Shown: positions 1 to 13,504 of the stretch, piece by piece
How the letters are laid out: each line of letters starts with the position of its first letter
How positions within the stretch are numbered: the first letter of the stretch is position 1
Assembly: GCF_024713945.1 (NCBI RefSeq)
Contig: NC_134677.1
Coordinates: 2,483,001 to 2,547,000, forward strand
DNA length: 64,000 bases
DNA from: Dermatophagoides farinae
Taxonomy: Eukaryota; Arthropoda; Arachnida; Sarcoptiformes; Pyroglyphidae
Reading direction: 5' to 3'
The notes under the pieces: model-generated
What the model saw: only the letters and a program-made list of their open reading frames with translations
Told to the model about the DNA's origin: nothing
Database searches by the model: none
Made by a program: the position numbers and the translations under genes

Positions 1-1319
1 TTCCCGACATTTGCAGGTAAGCAATGTTTGAATATGATGAATATTCCGAATAGTTAAACTAGTTATACGATGAGATTTTTCTTTATTGAATAAAACAAAC
101 TAAATGAACTTGACATTTTATGTCTGGGAAATGAAATATTTTTAGCTTTATGCATTGAATTCTGAATAATTCTTTATGATCACTTGTTTTTTCACTGCCA
201 AATTAAGTTAACCTTCATGATGAATGTGCTTTTATTAAATTGTGTCTGTTATTTCTCCCATAGATCGTTGTTCATTACATTTCAGGAAAAGTCATCCTAC
301 AAAGGCATTCAAACATATTTATTCTCTGCGCCGAATGACGTACTAGCCGGTCGACATACTAATCCAGATAATGAATGTTTTTGCATCGAAGAAGATGAAG
401 AACTGGCAGAGAAACGATGTGTAGACGGAATATTTGATCTAGCCGGCTGTCAAAATGGCATTCCATTAATAATATCATTGCCACATTTTTTGGGCGCTGA
501 TCATAGGGTCGTCGAACAAATCGAAGGTCTTAAGCCTGATCCGGTAAAACATCGTCCTGAATTACATATTGAACCGGTAAGTTATAAATAAACCAAATAA
601 TTCAATTGTTTAAATTATGATTTTTTTTATTTCACAGACAATGGGGTTAGTCATTCATGGTGATAGTAGACTTCAAATGTCTATCCGGGTTGTTCCAAAT
701 GAAAATATGAATGGTTTTAATAAACTACGTGATGAACTTTACATCCCAATTTTTTGGGGCTATAAAGTAGGTTATTAATAATTTGTTTTCAAATGAAATC
801 GAGATTTTAATCGTGATGAAATCGAAATTATTTTTTTTTTGTTTGTTTTTAGAAATTAGGCATGTCTGATGAAACGGCTCAAAGCCTTAAAAGCAGACTT
901 TTTACTCCAGTTAAAATAGTTAAATTTACTTTAATCTCATTAATAGTGGGTGGATTGATTTTAGCCATCTATGGATTTTTTCGATGGGTCATATTCAATA
1001 AAAAGGTAACATAATATACAAAATTATTATCAATTTTTTTTTGTTAAACGGCCTAATAACCTAGATATTTTTTTCCTATTTATTTTTGCATATATAGATT
1101 ACCTATTTTAATAATGAATATGATACTGAAAATGCAGCCAAACAAATGGATGAAAAATATTTCAGTGAAACGGCAAAAATGATTCCACGTGTTGAAAGTG
1201 CAACAAGTGATTTTGTCGATAGTAAAAGTGTTACCGGTAATAATTCATTGGAAAATTCTCCACAATCTTCTGAACTGGAACTAAAAAGTCTGGTCAATTG
1301 TGTTGAGACCGATATATGA
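1..1319 (+). CDS. CD36/scavenger receptor class B family, 3' part of gene
   Basis: This is the C-terminal part of a CD36-type receptor (SCARB/LIMP-2/croquemort family), a two-pass membrane protein that binds lipids or lipoproteins outside the cell or in the lysosome lumen. Exons read from the sequence are 1-16, 264-576, 638-766, 853-1005 and 1098-1319. All junctions have GT/AG and keep frame. Exon 1 supplies the PDIC of the family's PDxCRS motif, completed across the first intron. Next come the family's Cys pairs (CFC, then C..G.FDLAGC), the PHFL/AD segment, and EP followed by a short strand ending in FWGYK. The fourth exon carries the C-terminal membrane helix (about VKFTLISLIVGGLILAIYG) and the last a cytoplasmic tail of about 75 residues. 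The start lies upstream of the window. Family assignment is secure; the subfamily is not determined. Confidence 0.9.
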
Positions 1320-3725
1320 TGGCCATTTTTCTTTTACACTCAAAGAAAAAAAATATGATTCCAAAAAAAAACAAAAATCAAACGAACAAAATTATCATCA
1401 TCATCATCATCCATTCATATACATCAAACATAAAAAACATTGTTGAACAATGTTACAAATGAACATAATCTCGAATCATGTTATTTCATTTCATAATTAT
1501 TTATTTATATATTCTCACTCAACCAAATACATCCGATGATCTCATAATTTTGAAAATGATGCATTTTCTTCGGATGTATATTTTATATATTCATGTATAT
1601 GGAATACTTATTCATTCAAAAATGGGTTTTATGGGTTTTTTTTGGTGGTGATTACTATGAAACTACTAAATTATTACTCAATCGGTCCAATGTCATTCAA
1701 TCGATGAACCAAACAAACATCAATATCAATTATTACAAAGATTAATCTGGAATTTTTCAATTGGCCATTTTTACTTATATTTTTTATAACTATTCATTCA
1801 TTATATTTCATTCATTATTCAAGTCCGAATTGATTGCATCCATAGATGTTTGGATGATTTTTTACAGTCCAATTTTTTAAACTCTCTACTCGTCTGTAGT
1901 CATCTTCATTACATGAATTGCCTTTTGAATATATGCAAATGATCAATCGTCGTGATATCAAAAAAAAGAAGAAAATTTTTCTTCCTATACTCATCTCTGT
2001 CCCAAAATTTTGAAAAAAATGATTGTTGCCCATTGCAATGGACAATAGCAACCATCATCATCATCATCTGATTTGATATTATACTCGTATTGCTTGATCG
2101 AATATTTATCAAAATCATCAATTTTATTATATTTATAAATAGAAAATATATTTTTGTAAATACAAACACACACACATAAAAGAATCAATTGGATGATTAT
2201 TACACCATGTCAATGATTTATATTTTTGTTATTATCATGAAAATGACAATAATGATAATGATAATAAAAAAAAAGATTTTTTTTTTAATTGAAAACATGA
2301 ATATTATGATCAAAGACACAGAGTATCATAATGCAATCTTTGTTTAAAATTTTTTTTTCTTGCTTTGGTCAAGTAACCATATTCATTAATTGTTATGATG
2401 CAATAATATTTATATGGACATGATTTGCATTTTGAAAAATTGAATTTTGCACCTGAAATTTAAAATCATCATCAAAAAGTTGGATGATGAGAAAAGCCTT
2501 TGATTATATTACGATTGATTACCGGTAATGTTTGAAATTTATTTTTATTTTTCATTTTCAAATCTCCATTGTCAATATTATACAAACCGAATATACGATT
2601 GATTTGATTGCAACAACATTTGAATTCACGTGCCGTGATCATACGTGATGAACGTTTAAGTGTTTTGAATGTGTAAATTTTGAATTGGTCATAAATTCAC
2701 CGATGATGATGTTATTGTTGATAAAATTAACATTTTTTATTATTATTATTATTGGTATACAAATAAAAAATTAAAATTCAAAATATCATGAAATCATTGC
2801 TTTTTATATCTAATCATCATCACATAATTATTACCTAACTTCTTGACTACTTGATAGAATTATTATGAAAATACAAAATAAAGCTTTTGAACAGCGTTTA
2901 GTTACATCGATAATAATAACCTGAAGGTTTGATTCCAAATCGATTTAGAATTTATTGTTCCATTAAATAAATTCAGAATATTATGCAATCAAATGGAAAT
3001 AACAAACAGACAAACAAACAAATGAATGAATTGATTCATAGACCTATAGGTGAACATATAGCATGACATGTGAACATAAATACAGAGAAAAATGTTTGCA
3101 AAACAACAACAACAACAACAGCAGCAATATTATTTTTTTGACTTTCATCATAACATTTTTTTTTTGTCACCGATTAAAAAAAAGATTCATTAGTAACTGT
3201 CACGATAAAAATATTGGTTCAAAAAACAGAAAAAAAAGGAGAAAGAGGAAAAAAAAATATTGTGAAAACACACACACACATGCTTGGTATCGCACCGAAA
3301 AAAAAATTATTGTAATTGAATACTGTTTGTGCAATGAATGAATGAATTAATTAATTATAATTATAATTAACAACAAAAAAAAACAACTGAAAGAAAAATT
3401 GTCATTTGTCATCATAGTAAAAAGATTTATAGATTTTTTTTATTGACAAAAAAAAATCTTACAAAAAAAAGGTAAACATGTTTTTTTTCTCGGTCAAAAA
3501 TTTTAATGACTTTTCAAATATTGATTCTTATCTATAGTTAATACGTTCATATTCTTGTCGATACACATACACACACACCATTTATCATTTGTTTTTCAAT
3601 TTTCGATTAAAGATTTTTGTCAATTTTGAATTGTTTTTTTTTTCTTATTATTATCATTTTTATTACCTAACTCGATCAATCATCGAAAATATTTGAAAAA
3701 GTTTATAGGTAATCACAAGTATGCA

Positions 3726-3762
<37 letters not shown>

Positions 3763-4731
3763 TTTTTTTCGATACGAAATAAAATAAAAAATAAAATTAA
3801 AAAAATTGTAAACCAAAACGAATTGCAAGAGGCGATAATCATACACACACATAATGAAAAACAGCCCAGAATAATAATAATAATAAAAAATCATCCTCTT
3901 GCATACACTTGAATTGCTTATTCAGGATTTCATATATATACGTTATCAACAGCAGAAAAAAATTGTCTCTTTTATCTTTGAATGATCTTTTGGACATCAC
4001 AACACACACACTGATAGAAAGAGAGAGATCAACCATCATATCGTTATGGAATCAATCATTCTAGTATTGATTTTCATGAATAAAATAAAGTAACGAATAA
4101 AATGAAAAAAGATGAAAAGAAATAGAATTGTATTATGATTGGCTTGCAGGCAACGCACACACACACACACACACAAACATACATAAGATCGAGGGTTTCG
4201 TGAATATCCATGTGGATGTATAATAAATGTAGTATATACAGGAAAAAATAAATAAAAGGTTGATACAAGTGAATATGAAATTTTTTTTACTTCTTTTTTT
4301 TTACTATGCAATATAATGGAAAGAACAACAACAACAACAAAAAAATTGTAAAACAGACCATGATCCTAATGTAGAATGATGTGATTCTTAAAAAAAAGAT
4401 GTTGAATGAAAGATATCGGCTATGGTGATGATGATGATGATGATATGTAGTTACTTTCATTGCATTTTGTCGTTCTTTTTTTTTTCTTTCGTTGTCAAGC
4501 CGTCTTAGTCGTCGTCATCGTCGTCGTTGTTGTAGTTTGTATTCGGTCGAGAATGGCTGAAATCGAAACCGATATATAAAAGAGAAACCAAATCATCGAT
4601 TTGGGCATAATCAGGCAAAAAAAAAGATTGTTCTGTTTCGTTGTTTGTTCATATTTATTGATTATTCTTTTTAAAAGTGAATTTGAATTTTTTAACGTCA
4701 AAAAAAAATTAATCTAGAAAATTTATCCAAA
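1320..4731. other. Intergenic region with simple repeats
   Basis: No convincing exon was found on either strand. The first part is probably the 3' UTR of the CD36-family gene. The rest is AT-rich DNA with short repeats, including a TG run of about 17 units at 3728-3761, a CA run near 4155-4174, AAC runs near 3103 and 4325, and ATG runs near 4423. The open frames here are low-complexity and judged spurious. The last few hundred bases should hold the promoter of the CAP gene, but I cannot point to a specific element. Confidence 0.6.
3728..3761. repeat. TG/CA microsatellite, about 17 units
   Basis: An uninterrupted TG dinucleotide run, among the longest in the window. Similar shorter runs occur near 4155, 7540, 10845, 29297, 50300, 50505 and 59505. 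Confidence 0.95.
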
Positions 4732-7380
4732 ATGATTGTTCCAATGATTTTATCTGGTTTATTGATTTTAGTTTTTTCCATACCAAACGGTTAGTATTTT
4801 GTTGTTTTTTTTTCATTCATCTGTCGCATCAGAATTAAAAATTGATCCAGTGATTTTTTTAGAATTCGATGACTATTTTTTTTTAAATATTTTTTTTCTC
4901 TTTCTTCCTTTTTCTCTTTAATTCAAATATATCACAATAGTTATTGGTGTAATATTCCATAAAGGAAATGAAAATCTTTATGATAATCAATTCATTGAAA
5001 CGACAAACGCTCAATTGACACAAGAATGTCTTGAATGGCACAATTATTTCCGTCAATTACATGGTGCACCACCATTGACTTATAGTCATGAGGTAAGATT
5101 TTTTTTTTGTTTCCTTTGAGATTAGTATTTTCCCTCTCTCTCTCTCTCTATCTATGATAAGGATGATTTGCATAGAAGATGGCCTTAATCCATACAACAT
5201 AGATAGCTCAATTTATCAACACTAATAAAATATATTTGTGATTATTACTAATAATGACTTTTTTTGTTGTTTGTTTAAAAAAAGTAATTAACAGTTAATT
5301 TTCAAGAAAAAAAAACTAACTGAAAATAAAATGTGCAACAAGTGATAATTATAAATTAGTTAAGATTTAAGAACTTGAAATGTGAATGAATAATAAAATT
5401 ATATTCCGTTATATAGTAGAATGAGAAGCTACAATTGCAAAATTTGATGATTGTGATGGTTACCATTTTTGATAGATCATAAGCTTTTTCAGGAATGTCA
5501 TGAACGGAATTCAATGTTTTTCCCAATAAGAAAAAATAACAAAATATTTGCATATTGCTTGAAATCCGTCAAATGACAATAATATTTGTTCATTTCAATC
5601 TGTTTGTTGTTGTTGTTGTTGTTGTTGTATTTTCGTTTGTTTGTATTCTTTTCATATTTCATTATTGTTTACCTTAGACAGGTGTTTGTGTCTGTGAATT
5701 TTTAATCTTTATTTTTTTGAAATTAATTAGATTGTTTTTCAACTTTGAAAAAAAAATTTATTGAACATAAATGAATAATTTGATTTCAAAATTTTGAGTT
5801 TAAAATTTTTTTTGAAAAAAAAGAAAACAAAATAAACGAATTTATACTATAAATATGTTGATGATGCTCACCATACGTTGAATTCAAGGTTCATGTAGCT
5901 TATAGTATGATCATCATCGGTGATTATAGTTGTTTAGATTGATAGATTGATAGATAGATAGATTACCATAAAGAGATAGCTAAAAAAAGGCATAAATTTC
6001 ATTTAAATTATTTGATTATCGTTTGATTTTCAATTGATGAAACAACAACAACAACAACAACAAAATTGAAATCTTTCGATGATAAACTTTATCATTGCAT
6101 GGACTTCTTGTTAAAATTTGTTTTTTGTTTGAAAAAAAATTCTAGTCTTGGTTTCTATCTATTTACAGAATAATTAGATATTAAAATGATTGGTTTCTTG
6201 CAATGAGAATATATTTCATGTTCGTCGAAACAGATAAAAAAGACATGGAAATAAATTCTTGATGATCCTTGAAACATTTTCCAACCTAATCACTTGTTGT
6301 TGCAATATTGCTCATCATCATCATCATCATCAAGAGAGACAAAGCGAGAAAAAAACTGTCATATTTAATGATATTCATATTTGAAAATTTGAATTCGTTA
6401 AAACACTAAACTCGCTCTCTCTCTCTCTCTTGCATTCATTCTCTAGATTGTTAATGATATTCAATTCAATGTGATTAATTAATAGGAAAATAATTACTTA
6501 TAATTAATTATCGAGATAGAATACATATGATTCAAAAAAAAATGACAAAATAATCAACAATATATAATGCGAAATAAATATTCTAACCATATATCTGTGA
6601 TTCCATTATTCTGAATAGCTTGAACAAATTGCACGATATCGAGCAATCGAATTGGCCAAAAAAGATGGTACAAATTTTTATCATCATGATAATATGGATG
6701 TTGGTGAAAATCTTGCCTGGAATTCACAGGAACCAATCGATTGTCGTATACCATTACAATTATGGTATGATGAATGGAAAACATATAATTTCCGTAATCC
6801 ACATATCAATCCACGTAATGGTCATTTTTCACAAATGGTTAGTAAATTGAAATTTTTTTTTCAAGAATTCAGAATTATTTTATTGTTCATCATTCTTTCT
6901 TTTTTCATCAAAATTAAATTCTTTTTTTTTTGGCAAATTCAAACAATCAAAAAGGTCTGGAAAAATTCAAGACGAATCGGCTGTGGTCAAGCAATTAGTA
7001 AAGGTAGAAAAGGTGGAACATTTACCGTTTGTAATTACGATCCTCCAGGCAATTGGAAGGGCGAAGAATTACAAAATGTTAGTCCCCCATTGAATGGTAT
7101 TGGTATTGAATGGAAACCATTGGGTAGTAATTCTCATGTTGAATTACCACCAGTATCCACAATCAATTATTCAACACGTAAAGCTAATAAATGGCTTGGT
7201 AAATCACAATTGAATAAATATTATTATCGTTCACCGAAAAAAGTCCAATCATCATGGAATAATAATAATAAATTTACTACATATAAATACAATTATGGTG
7301 GTTTGAATAAAATGAAAAAAACATATCGTCAAAGTCCATTTACCGGTTATGGTTATGGTAAATCACCATATTATTGGTGA
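4732..7380 (+). CDS. Secreted CAP-domain (SCP/PR-1/GAPR-1-like) protein
   Basis: Four exons: 4732-4789, 4941-5092, 6619-6837 and 6955-7380, all in frame with GT/AG ends; the second intron is about 1.5 kb. The start codon opens a short hydrophobic signal peptide (MIVPMILSGLLILVFS). The CAP domain follows. Its first helix contains ECLEWHNYFRQLHG, its active-site-like loop has YHHDN and GENLAW, and it has the two family signatures GHFSQMVWKNSRRIGCG, completed across the third intron, and VCNYDPPGNW. The His and Glu residues expected in the CAP cavity are present. After the domain comes an unusual tail of about 95 residues rich in Tyr, Asn, Gly and Lys, ending GYGYGKSPYYW. CAP proteins act outside the cell in sterol or lipid binding, venom, saliva and cuticle; the exact role here is unknown. 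The domain call is certain, the function is not. Confidence 0.93.
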
Positions 7381-10300
7381 AAAATATCAATTAATCAATC
7401 AAGCAAACAAATATTCGCCATAAATACTGACAAGTAATCAACCTCCGAGATCAAAAAAAAAAAAAAAAAAAACAAAAAAATCAAGATTCTTTTAATACTC
7501 ATCTCATATTCATTCAAATATTACTACTATCACTACGTCATAGACACACACACACACACACTCACACAGACAGACACATTTGACAACACCGAAATTGAAT
7601 TCAATCAAAAAAAAAATCATTTTATCAGATCTTTTATGAATCAAAACAACTTGTTCATCATCATGTTTCATCGTTTTTTTTTGTTGATTCTCCTTTTCCA
7701 TTAATTTATGCGTTGTGAATTAAACTGATGACCAGTTTTTTTCTTGCTGTCAGTTCCTGAATTGAAAGTTTTTTTTAAAAAAATTTTCATTATCAACATC
7801 AAACAACATCATCATCATTATCATCATCAGCATCGATTTTTTAACCGGATTTCAGTCATTCAATAAATAATATTATATTATATATAAATCGAAGAAAAAG
7901 ATGCCAGTTACCAAGATTACATAAATCTAAATGATTTGTGTTGATCGATAAAAATACTTAAATCACATATATACAACAAATTTGTTCGCAAAAAAAAATA
8001 CGGTCATTCAAAAATTTTTATCATTTCGGTTGCCCCTCGGTATTGATGGATATTTGTCTCTCTCTCCCTCTGTGTGTTTGTGTGTGGCATTCAACTATTT
8101 AATGATTCGTTTTTTCAATGATTTTTTTTTTCTCGAAACATCCGAATTTTTTTTTCACCTTTTGTTTCACTATTTATATTATTACCGATTATTCGATAAT
8201 TTAATTGATTTTTTTTAATATTTTCCATTAATATTTGTGAATTCTTATTGGTCACTTTTTTCTCTCGTTTTATTTTTATTTTTTGTTTTTTTTTCTGTTC
8301 TGTTGGTTTGTACCGAAAACATTAAATATATACTTAATTTATATTTTCAAACTATATTCATTCATTCATTCATTCATAATAATAAAGTCTATCTATACAA
8401 ACTAAAGAGCTAGTGAGAAAATTGAATAGACAACCGTAACAGTATGATGAAAAATTAAATTATGATTACTATCGATGATGGTGTGGTCACATTTATTGAA
8501 TGAGAATTTGTTTCGATTCGATTTTTTATTTTTTTTTTTTTTTGCAAAGCGTATCATTTATTCAATCACATTTGAAATAAATGTTGATGACGACAACGAA
8601 TGAATCGGTTCGATCGACATAGAAATCACAAACATTCGTGGAAACATCATCATCATCATCATCATAATTCATATCACCAGAAGATACAAAGAACGAAAGA
8701 CAGATAGAAAGAGAAAAAAGAGAGAATGAGAAATTGAAAAGAAAACCTGTATTTGACTGTATAATTTATGATGAATGAGATAACAATTTAATTAGAAGAT
8801 TTGTTCTTTCTTGTTTGATTCATCACATTTATCAAGATTCAAAATGAAATTTGAAAGAAATACTTATACATGATATGTTAGCGAAATAACAACAAAAAAA
8901 ATTGATGATCATTGTTGCCATGGATTGATATTCCGATATTGATCATCGATAGATATTTCAACATCATATATACATCAAGATTCAATCTTGTCTTTTATCA
9001 TTTCAAAAAGCAATTTGTTACATAAGAATTTTTTTTCCTGCAAAACGAATTCATTCAATTTGATTCGATTGATTTGTAATTGTAGTTAATTGAATTTTTG
9101 AAAATTAAAATCTGTTACTTTTTCTTTTGAAATGATGATTTAATTTGGCCTCAAGCATTGTGTGTATGCATTTATTCTGTAGGTTGAAACAATGAATGAT
9201 TCATTTGTTGGTGGTGGTCAATGTCGATGATATATACCATATTTAGGATTCATCAATTCAATTTTGAGAGGCGCTTGATCATTTTTTTTTTAGGACTATG
9301 AAACAACCACCAAAACAAAAACCTTTACGTTTTTCATAGATTTTTTTTTGTCATTTTTAATTAATAAAACAAAAAAAAAATGAAATGAAATCAATTCAAT
9401 AGAACAATTTGACAATCAAATTCGAAGAAAATTAGCATCTCATACAAACAATTAAGTATTAAGTAAGAGAAAAGATGATGATAACGATGATTTGGTTTTT
9501 CTTTTGAAAAAAAATAAAATAAAATAAAATCCACCATATCCATCACCAACATGCATTTGATGCATGCATATAGAATATATTGAGGCATTCTGAATGATGA
9601 TTTTCAAGAGTTTTTTTTTCCTCTTTAATCAGCTTACATCAAAATTTTAATTCATCATGTAATAACTCGTAATTTTTTCTTCTTTTAGAAAAAAAGTTTA
9701 AATTTTTTTTTCTAAAACAACGAAAAATGAGTGTTTGAAAAAAAAGGAAAATTTTCCATACACACACACACATTCATCGTTCCTGATCCTGAAATAATAA
9801 TGGAATCAGCAATTTTTTTCCTGAATTTTTTCCGATAAACTTTTTTTTGATTTTGATTTTGATCATCTATCGATGATGATGATGACAGAGTATAGATTGC
9901 AAAAAAAAAACACAAATTGGGTACAAATTTCAATTTGATTTTTGTTTTCGAATGAAATTGAATAAAATGATTCGGTCATCGACAAATGAAAAAATAAAAT
10001 TCGGTTCATGGCCAATCAAAATCATTCAATTCTACTACTAGATGATTGTTTTCGTTGTTGTTGTTATTATTATTATTGTTGTTGTTGTTGTTTGTACCTC
10101 TGAATGATTAATGTATGATGGAGATTTATTATTTTTCTTTCTTTTTTTTTTGTTCAACATAATAATTATATCGGTGAAAAAAAAACAAGTCGATTTTTTA
10201 TCTGTAAAAAATATGAAAAATGAAATTATTATTATTATAGCCTTGGTCTTCTGGGCGATGTTGTTTTTTTTTTGTTTCCATCGGTCAAGGAATTTTTTGT

Positions 10301-12324
10301 TTTTTGTTTTGTTGTCCATATATTTAATTTTCGCATAGGAAAAAAAATGTAACACGTTTAATCGAAGCCATAAACAACATAGCGACACATTTTGCATCAA
10401 ATTAAATTTGAAAATCGAAAAAAAAAATTTTTCATTTAATGGAGAGGTACTTTTTTTTATTGATCCTAATACACAATCGAATGATGATAATGATGATGAT
10501 TAGAACATGAACAACGACAACAACAACAACAACAAAAACAACATAGTCATTATATAGCGAAATACCATAATAATCATCATCAACGTTCTCTCTCTCTCTC
10601 TCTATTCTGATTATTATCATTCATTCAATTATAAATCTTGTTCTCATAGTTGTTTGTTTATTTCATAAAATTTGAAATTTGAAACGAGAGAAAACGAATA
10701 AAATTGAAAGCAAAGCAAAAAAAAAAGAAAAGTGAAAATTTAAAATATTAGAATATAAAAGAAATTATTATGGATCGTAAAAAAAAAAATTTAAATCAAA
10801 TCAGCAAACAATAATAATCATCATCATCATTTTGATCATCAAAAACACACACACACACACACAACTCCACAATCATAATTTTTGACAGGTACATCTGCTT
10901 GTGGCTGCTATACATTAAATTTATCATCATCATCATCATCATCATATGCCGAATCATCAATCGAATATGGCAGAATATCATATCATCAGCGTATTGAATA
11001 CAAGATTTTTTACTTTGCTTTTCCTAGTCCATCTTTTTATTTCAATTTTTTTTTATTAAAAATTAAAATTCAAAATAAATTAATGATTTCAACAAATGAT
11101 GGATACACATACCCACACATATGAAGATAAATAAAGAAGAAAAAAAAAACGAGAAATTGAAAGATACAGATCGATTGATTATGATGATGATTATATATGA
11201 TACCATCACCATATTCGTGATGAATTTTGTTGTTACTGTCGTCGTCGTCGTTGTCGTTGTCGTCGTCATCGTCGTGGACGATAACCTTTAATTTCTTTTT
11301 TTGTTTTTTCTTTTACTAACAAGGCAAACATAAATATTATATCATCATCGACAATCAACAATTCGAATGAAATAATATTTGGTCGCTAAGGTTTTTGATT
11401 TTTTTTCTACTTCTTCTTCTTCTTCTTCTTCTTTTTTAGGATATCGATAAACAGTGAAAACAAAATTATAGTCAGAAAAAAAAGTACAAAATGTGAACGT
11501 ATCTATCTATCTATTTCTATAGCGTATAACTCGGAAGGTAATAAAATTTTTTTTTGCTCTTCTGATTTAGATCAAAAAGATTGGATCAGAATAATTTTTG
11601 TTTCATTTTTTCTTCTATTCTCACATCATTTATGATATGGCTACTTGAGACTGCATAATGAAATTCAAATAAATCTTTAGGATTCGAAAAATGATCGAAA
11701 AAAAATATTTGATGAGAAATGATTAATCATTTATGAAATGAAATCAGACAATCATTATTGCTCTTGACTCCTTTTTTTATTTAATTTATCTATAGATAAA
11801 CAAACTGATCATGTTTATTATTATGAGTAATGGATATTTGTTTGATGATAAACAATAAAAAAAAATATCGATAAATTGATTGAAAATTGATTTTTGGAAT
11901 TTTAATCAAAAAAAAAAAAAAATTCTCAGGTTACTAGAAACAGTAATTTGTGTGAGAAAGTAAGAGAGAAAGAGAGAAAAAAAAATTATTCAACAATCAC
12001 CAAAAAAAGATTGATTGAAAGTAACTCTTGATGACGGAACAATCTTTTTGATCAAAAGAAAAGATGTCAAGTGTTTTTTTTCTGATATATGATTCTCAGA
12101 ATTTTCTCACCAAGGCGTGAACACGTACAACGCGCGTTATCATCATAGTAATCAATTTACAATACTTCAAAAGATTTTTTTTTTGAATTTTATTTTACCG
12201 TTGATACATGACGCCATCTGTTTTTAGAGAATTTCAACCAATAAAATATTCGATGGATTCGTTTTTTTGTTGTTGTTGAGAAAAAAAATTCGAATTATTT
12301 AAATTCATTTTTTTTTAATAGACC
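7381..12324. other. Long repeat-rich intergenic region, no secure gene
   Basis: About 4.9 kb of AT-rich DNA. It contains poly-A near 7456, CA/TG and CT runs, CAT/ATG and CAA/TTG runs, and CTT runs near 11410. Reading frames here are short and low-complexity. One stretch at about 10890-10990 follows a good acceptor (tttttgacag) and reads with Cys, a Ser run and mixed residues; it is listed as a finding but not called as a gene. Sequence just before 12321 ends in a usable AG, so an untranslated first exon for the membrane protein gene may lie in this region. Confidence 0.55.
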
Positions 12325-13086
12325 ATGACCCGTCAAAATAATAATGCCAGTCAGATAATCATCATTATGACTAAACAAATTTTTTGGAAATTGGCCTGCA
12401 TTTCATTGGCCATGATTAATCTAATTAGTTTGGTCATCTGGTTTTATTTGAAATTATCGGGCGAGACAAATAATTTCTGTTTTTATGATAGCAATCCATT
12501 TTTAATTTATTATTTGTTGTTTTTACTTTATTCATTTGCAATCATTGGCTATCCATCGATTACGGTAATATTTTTATTAAATTCTTTGATATAATCGTGA
12601 TTCTGTACTTATTCCATGCCATATAAACAGCAAAACAATGCAAGCATATTTTATACAAGAAAATTTCTGGCAATTGGATTTACTTTATTCGAAGTTGAAG
12701 CGATCATAGAATTTATAAATAAATATTCACAAATTATGGAATATTTAATGGTTGGTGATGATGATTTGGTTATCGCCATTCTTCATAGCCTATTTGCTCT
12801 CGGATTAATAAGATTTTTATTGTTACAATTTGGTTTCTATATGGCAAATCAAAAATTGAACAATCAAATTCGAATTAAACGCTTGAATCCTATCCAATTT
12901 GGTTCCGGTTTTATTTTCTTTACTGATTGGTCAATTATTCAGCTTTATGTATTCACTAACTATTTATATGGATTTCAGATGCCAATGGTATTTTTTACAT
13001 CGTATATTTTCTACATTTACTATAAATATATAAGGATAATGATGGAAAACGATGATTATAATGGAAATAAAATGTTATTTGTTTAA
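12325..13086 (+). CDS. Orphan multi-pass membrane protein
   Basis: Two exons, 12325-12564 and 12631-13086, joined over a 66-base GT/AG intron in phase 0. They encode about 231 residues. I do not recognise the family. At least four hydrophobic segments are visible: around FWKLACISLAMINLISLVIWFY, then IYYLLFLLYSFAIIGY, then AILHSLFALGLIRFLLL, and near the end MVFFTSYIFYIYY. A further amphipathic helix (FTLFEVEAIIEFINKY) lies between. There is no signal peptide of classic form; the first 15 residues are polar with an Ile run, and a second Met at residue 15 could be the true start. The tail is acidic and Asn-rich. Codon use matches neighbouring genes and the splice keeps frame, which supports a real gene. 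A divergent chemoreceptor or tetraspan protein is possible but unproven. Confidence 0.6.
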
Positions 13087-13504
13087 AAATTAAAAACAAT
13101 AATAATAATACCGGTTAAATTAATTTAAAAATCCACATATACGTATTATGTGTACGGCTATATAATTTTTGTGCGTAGCAGCAGCATATCGCGATGATGA
13201 TTCAGCCCTGTTGTTGTTGTTGCTGCTGTTGATGTTGCTACTGCTTGATTTTGATGGTGTTGGTATTAATAATTCGGGATTTTTTTTGTGATTTATTTTC
13301 ATTAATTTTCATTAATTTCACAGTCATAATAGTTTTCTGTTTTATTATTTGTTTATTCTGTTTGTCATCATCATCCCTTTGATTGCTTATTTTTTTCATT
13401 TTACCATTCATTTTGTGTTGTTTTCACATTCCGTTCATTCGATTCAATCCATTGTTTTTATTTTTTTGGACAATTTGTTTTCAACAACAATACAAAGAAA
13501 AAAA
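13087..13504. promoter_or_regulatory. Intergenic and probable promoter/5' UTR of the TPD52 gene
   Basis: AT-rich gap with a TTG/CTG-rich patch around 13209-13250 and no gene on either strand. It lies directly before the first TPD52 start codon, so it should contain that promoter. No TATA-like element is clear enough to call. Confidence 0.4.

Noticed and set aside
1815-2188. Three overlapping minus-strand frames of 65-88 codons
   Set aside because: Phe/Ile/Asp-rich reads of simple repeats (CAT and CA runs) with no splice or start context; no domain.
10038-10400. 120-codon minus-strand frame
   Set aside because: Composed of Lys, Ile, Thr and Phe runs from A/T-rich and triplet repeats; opposite strand is also open, as expected by chance.
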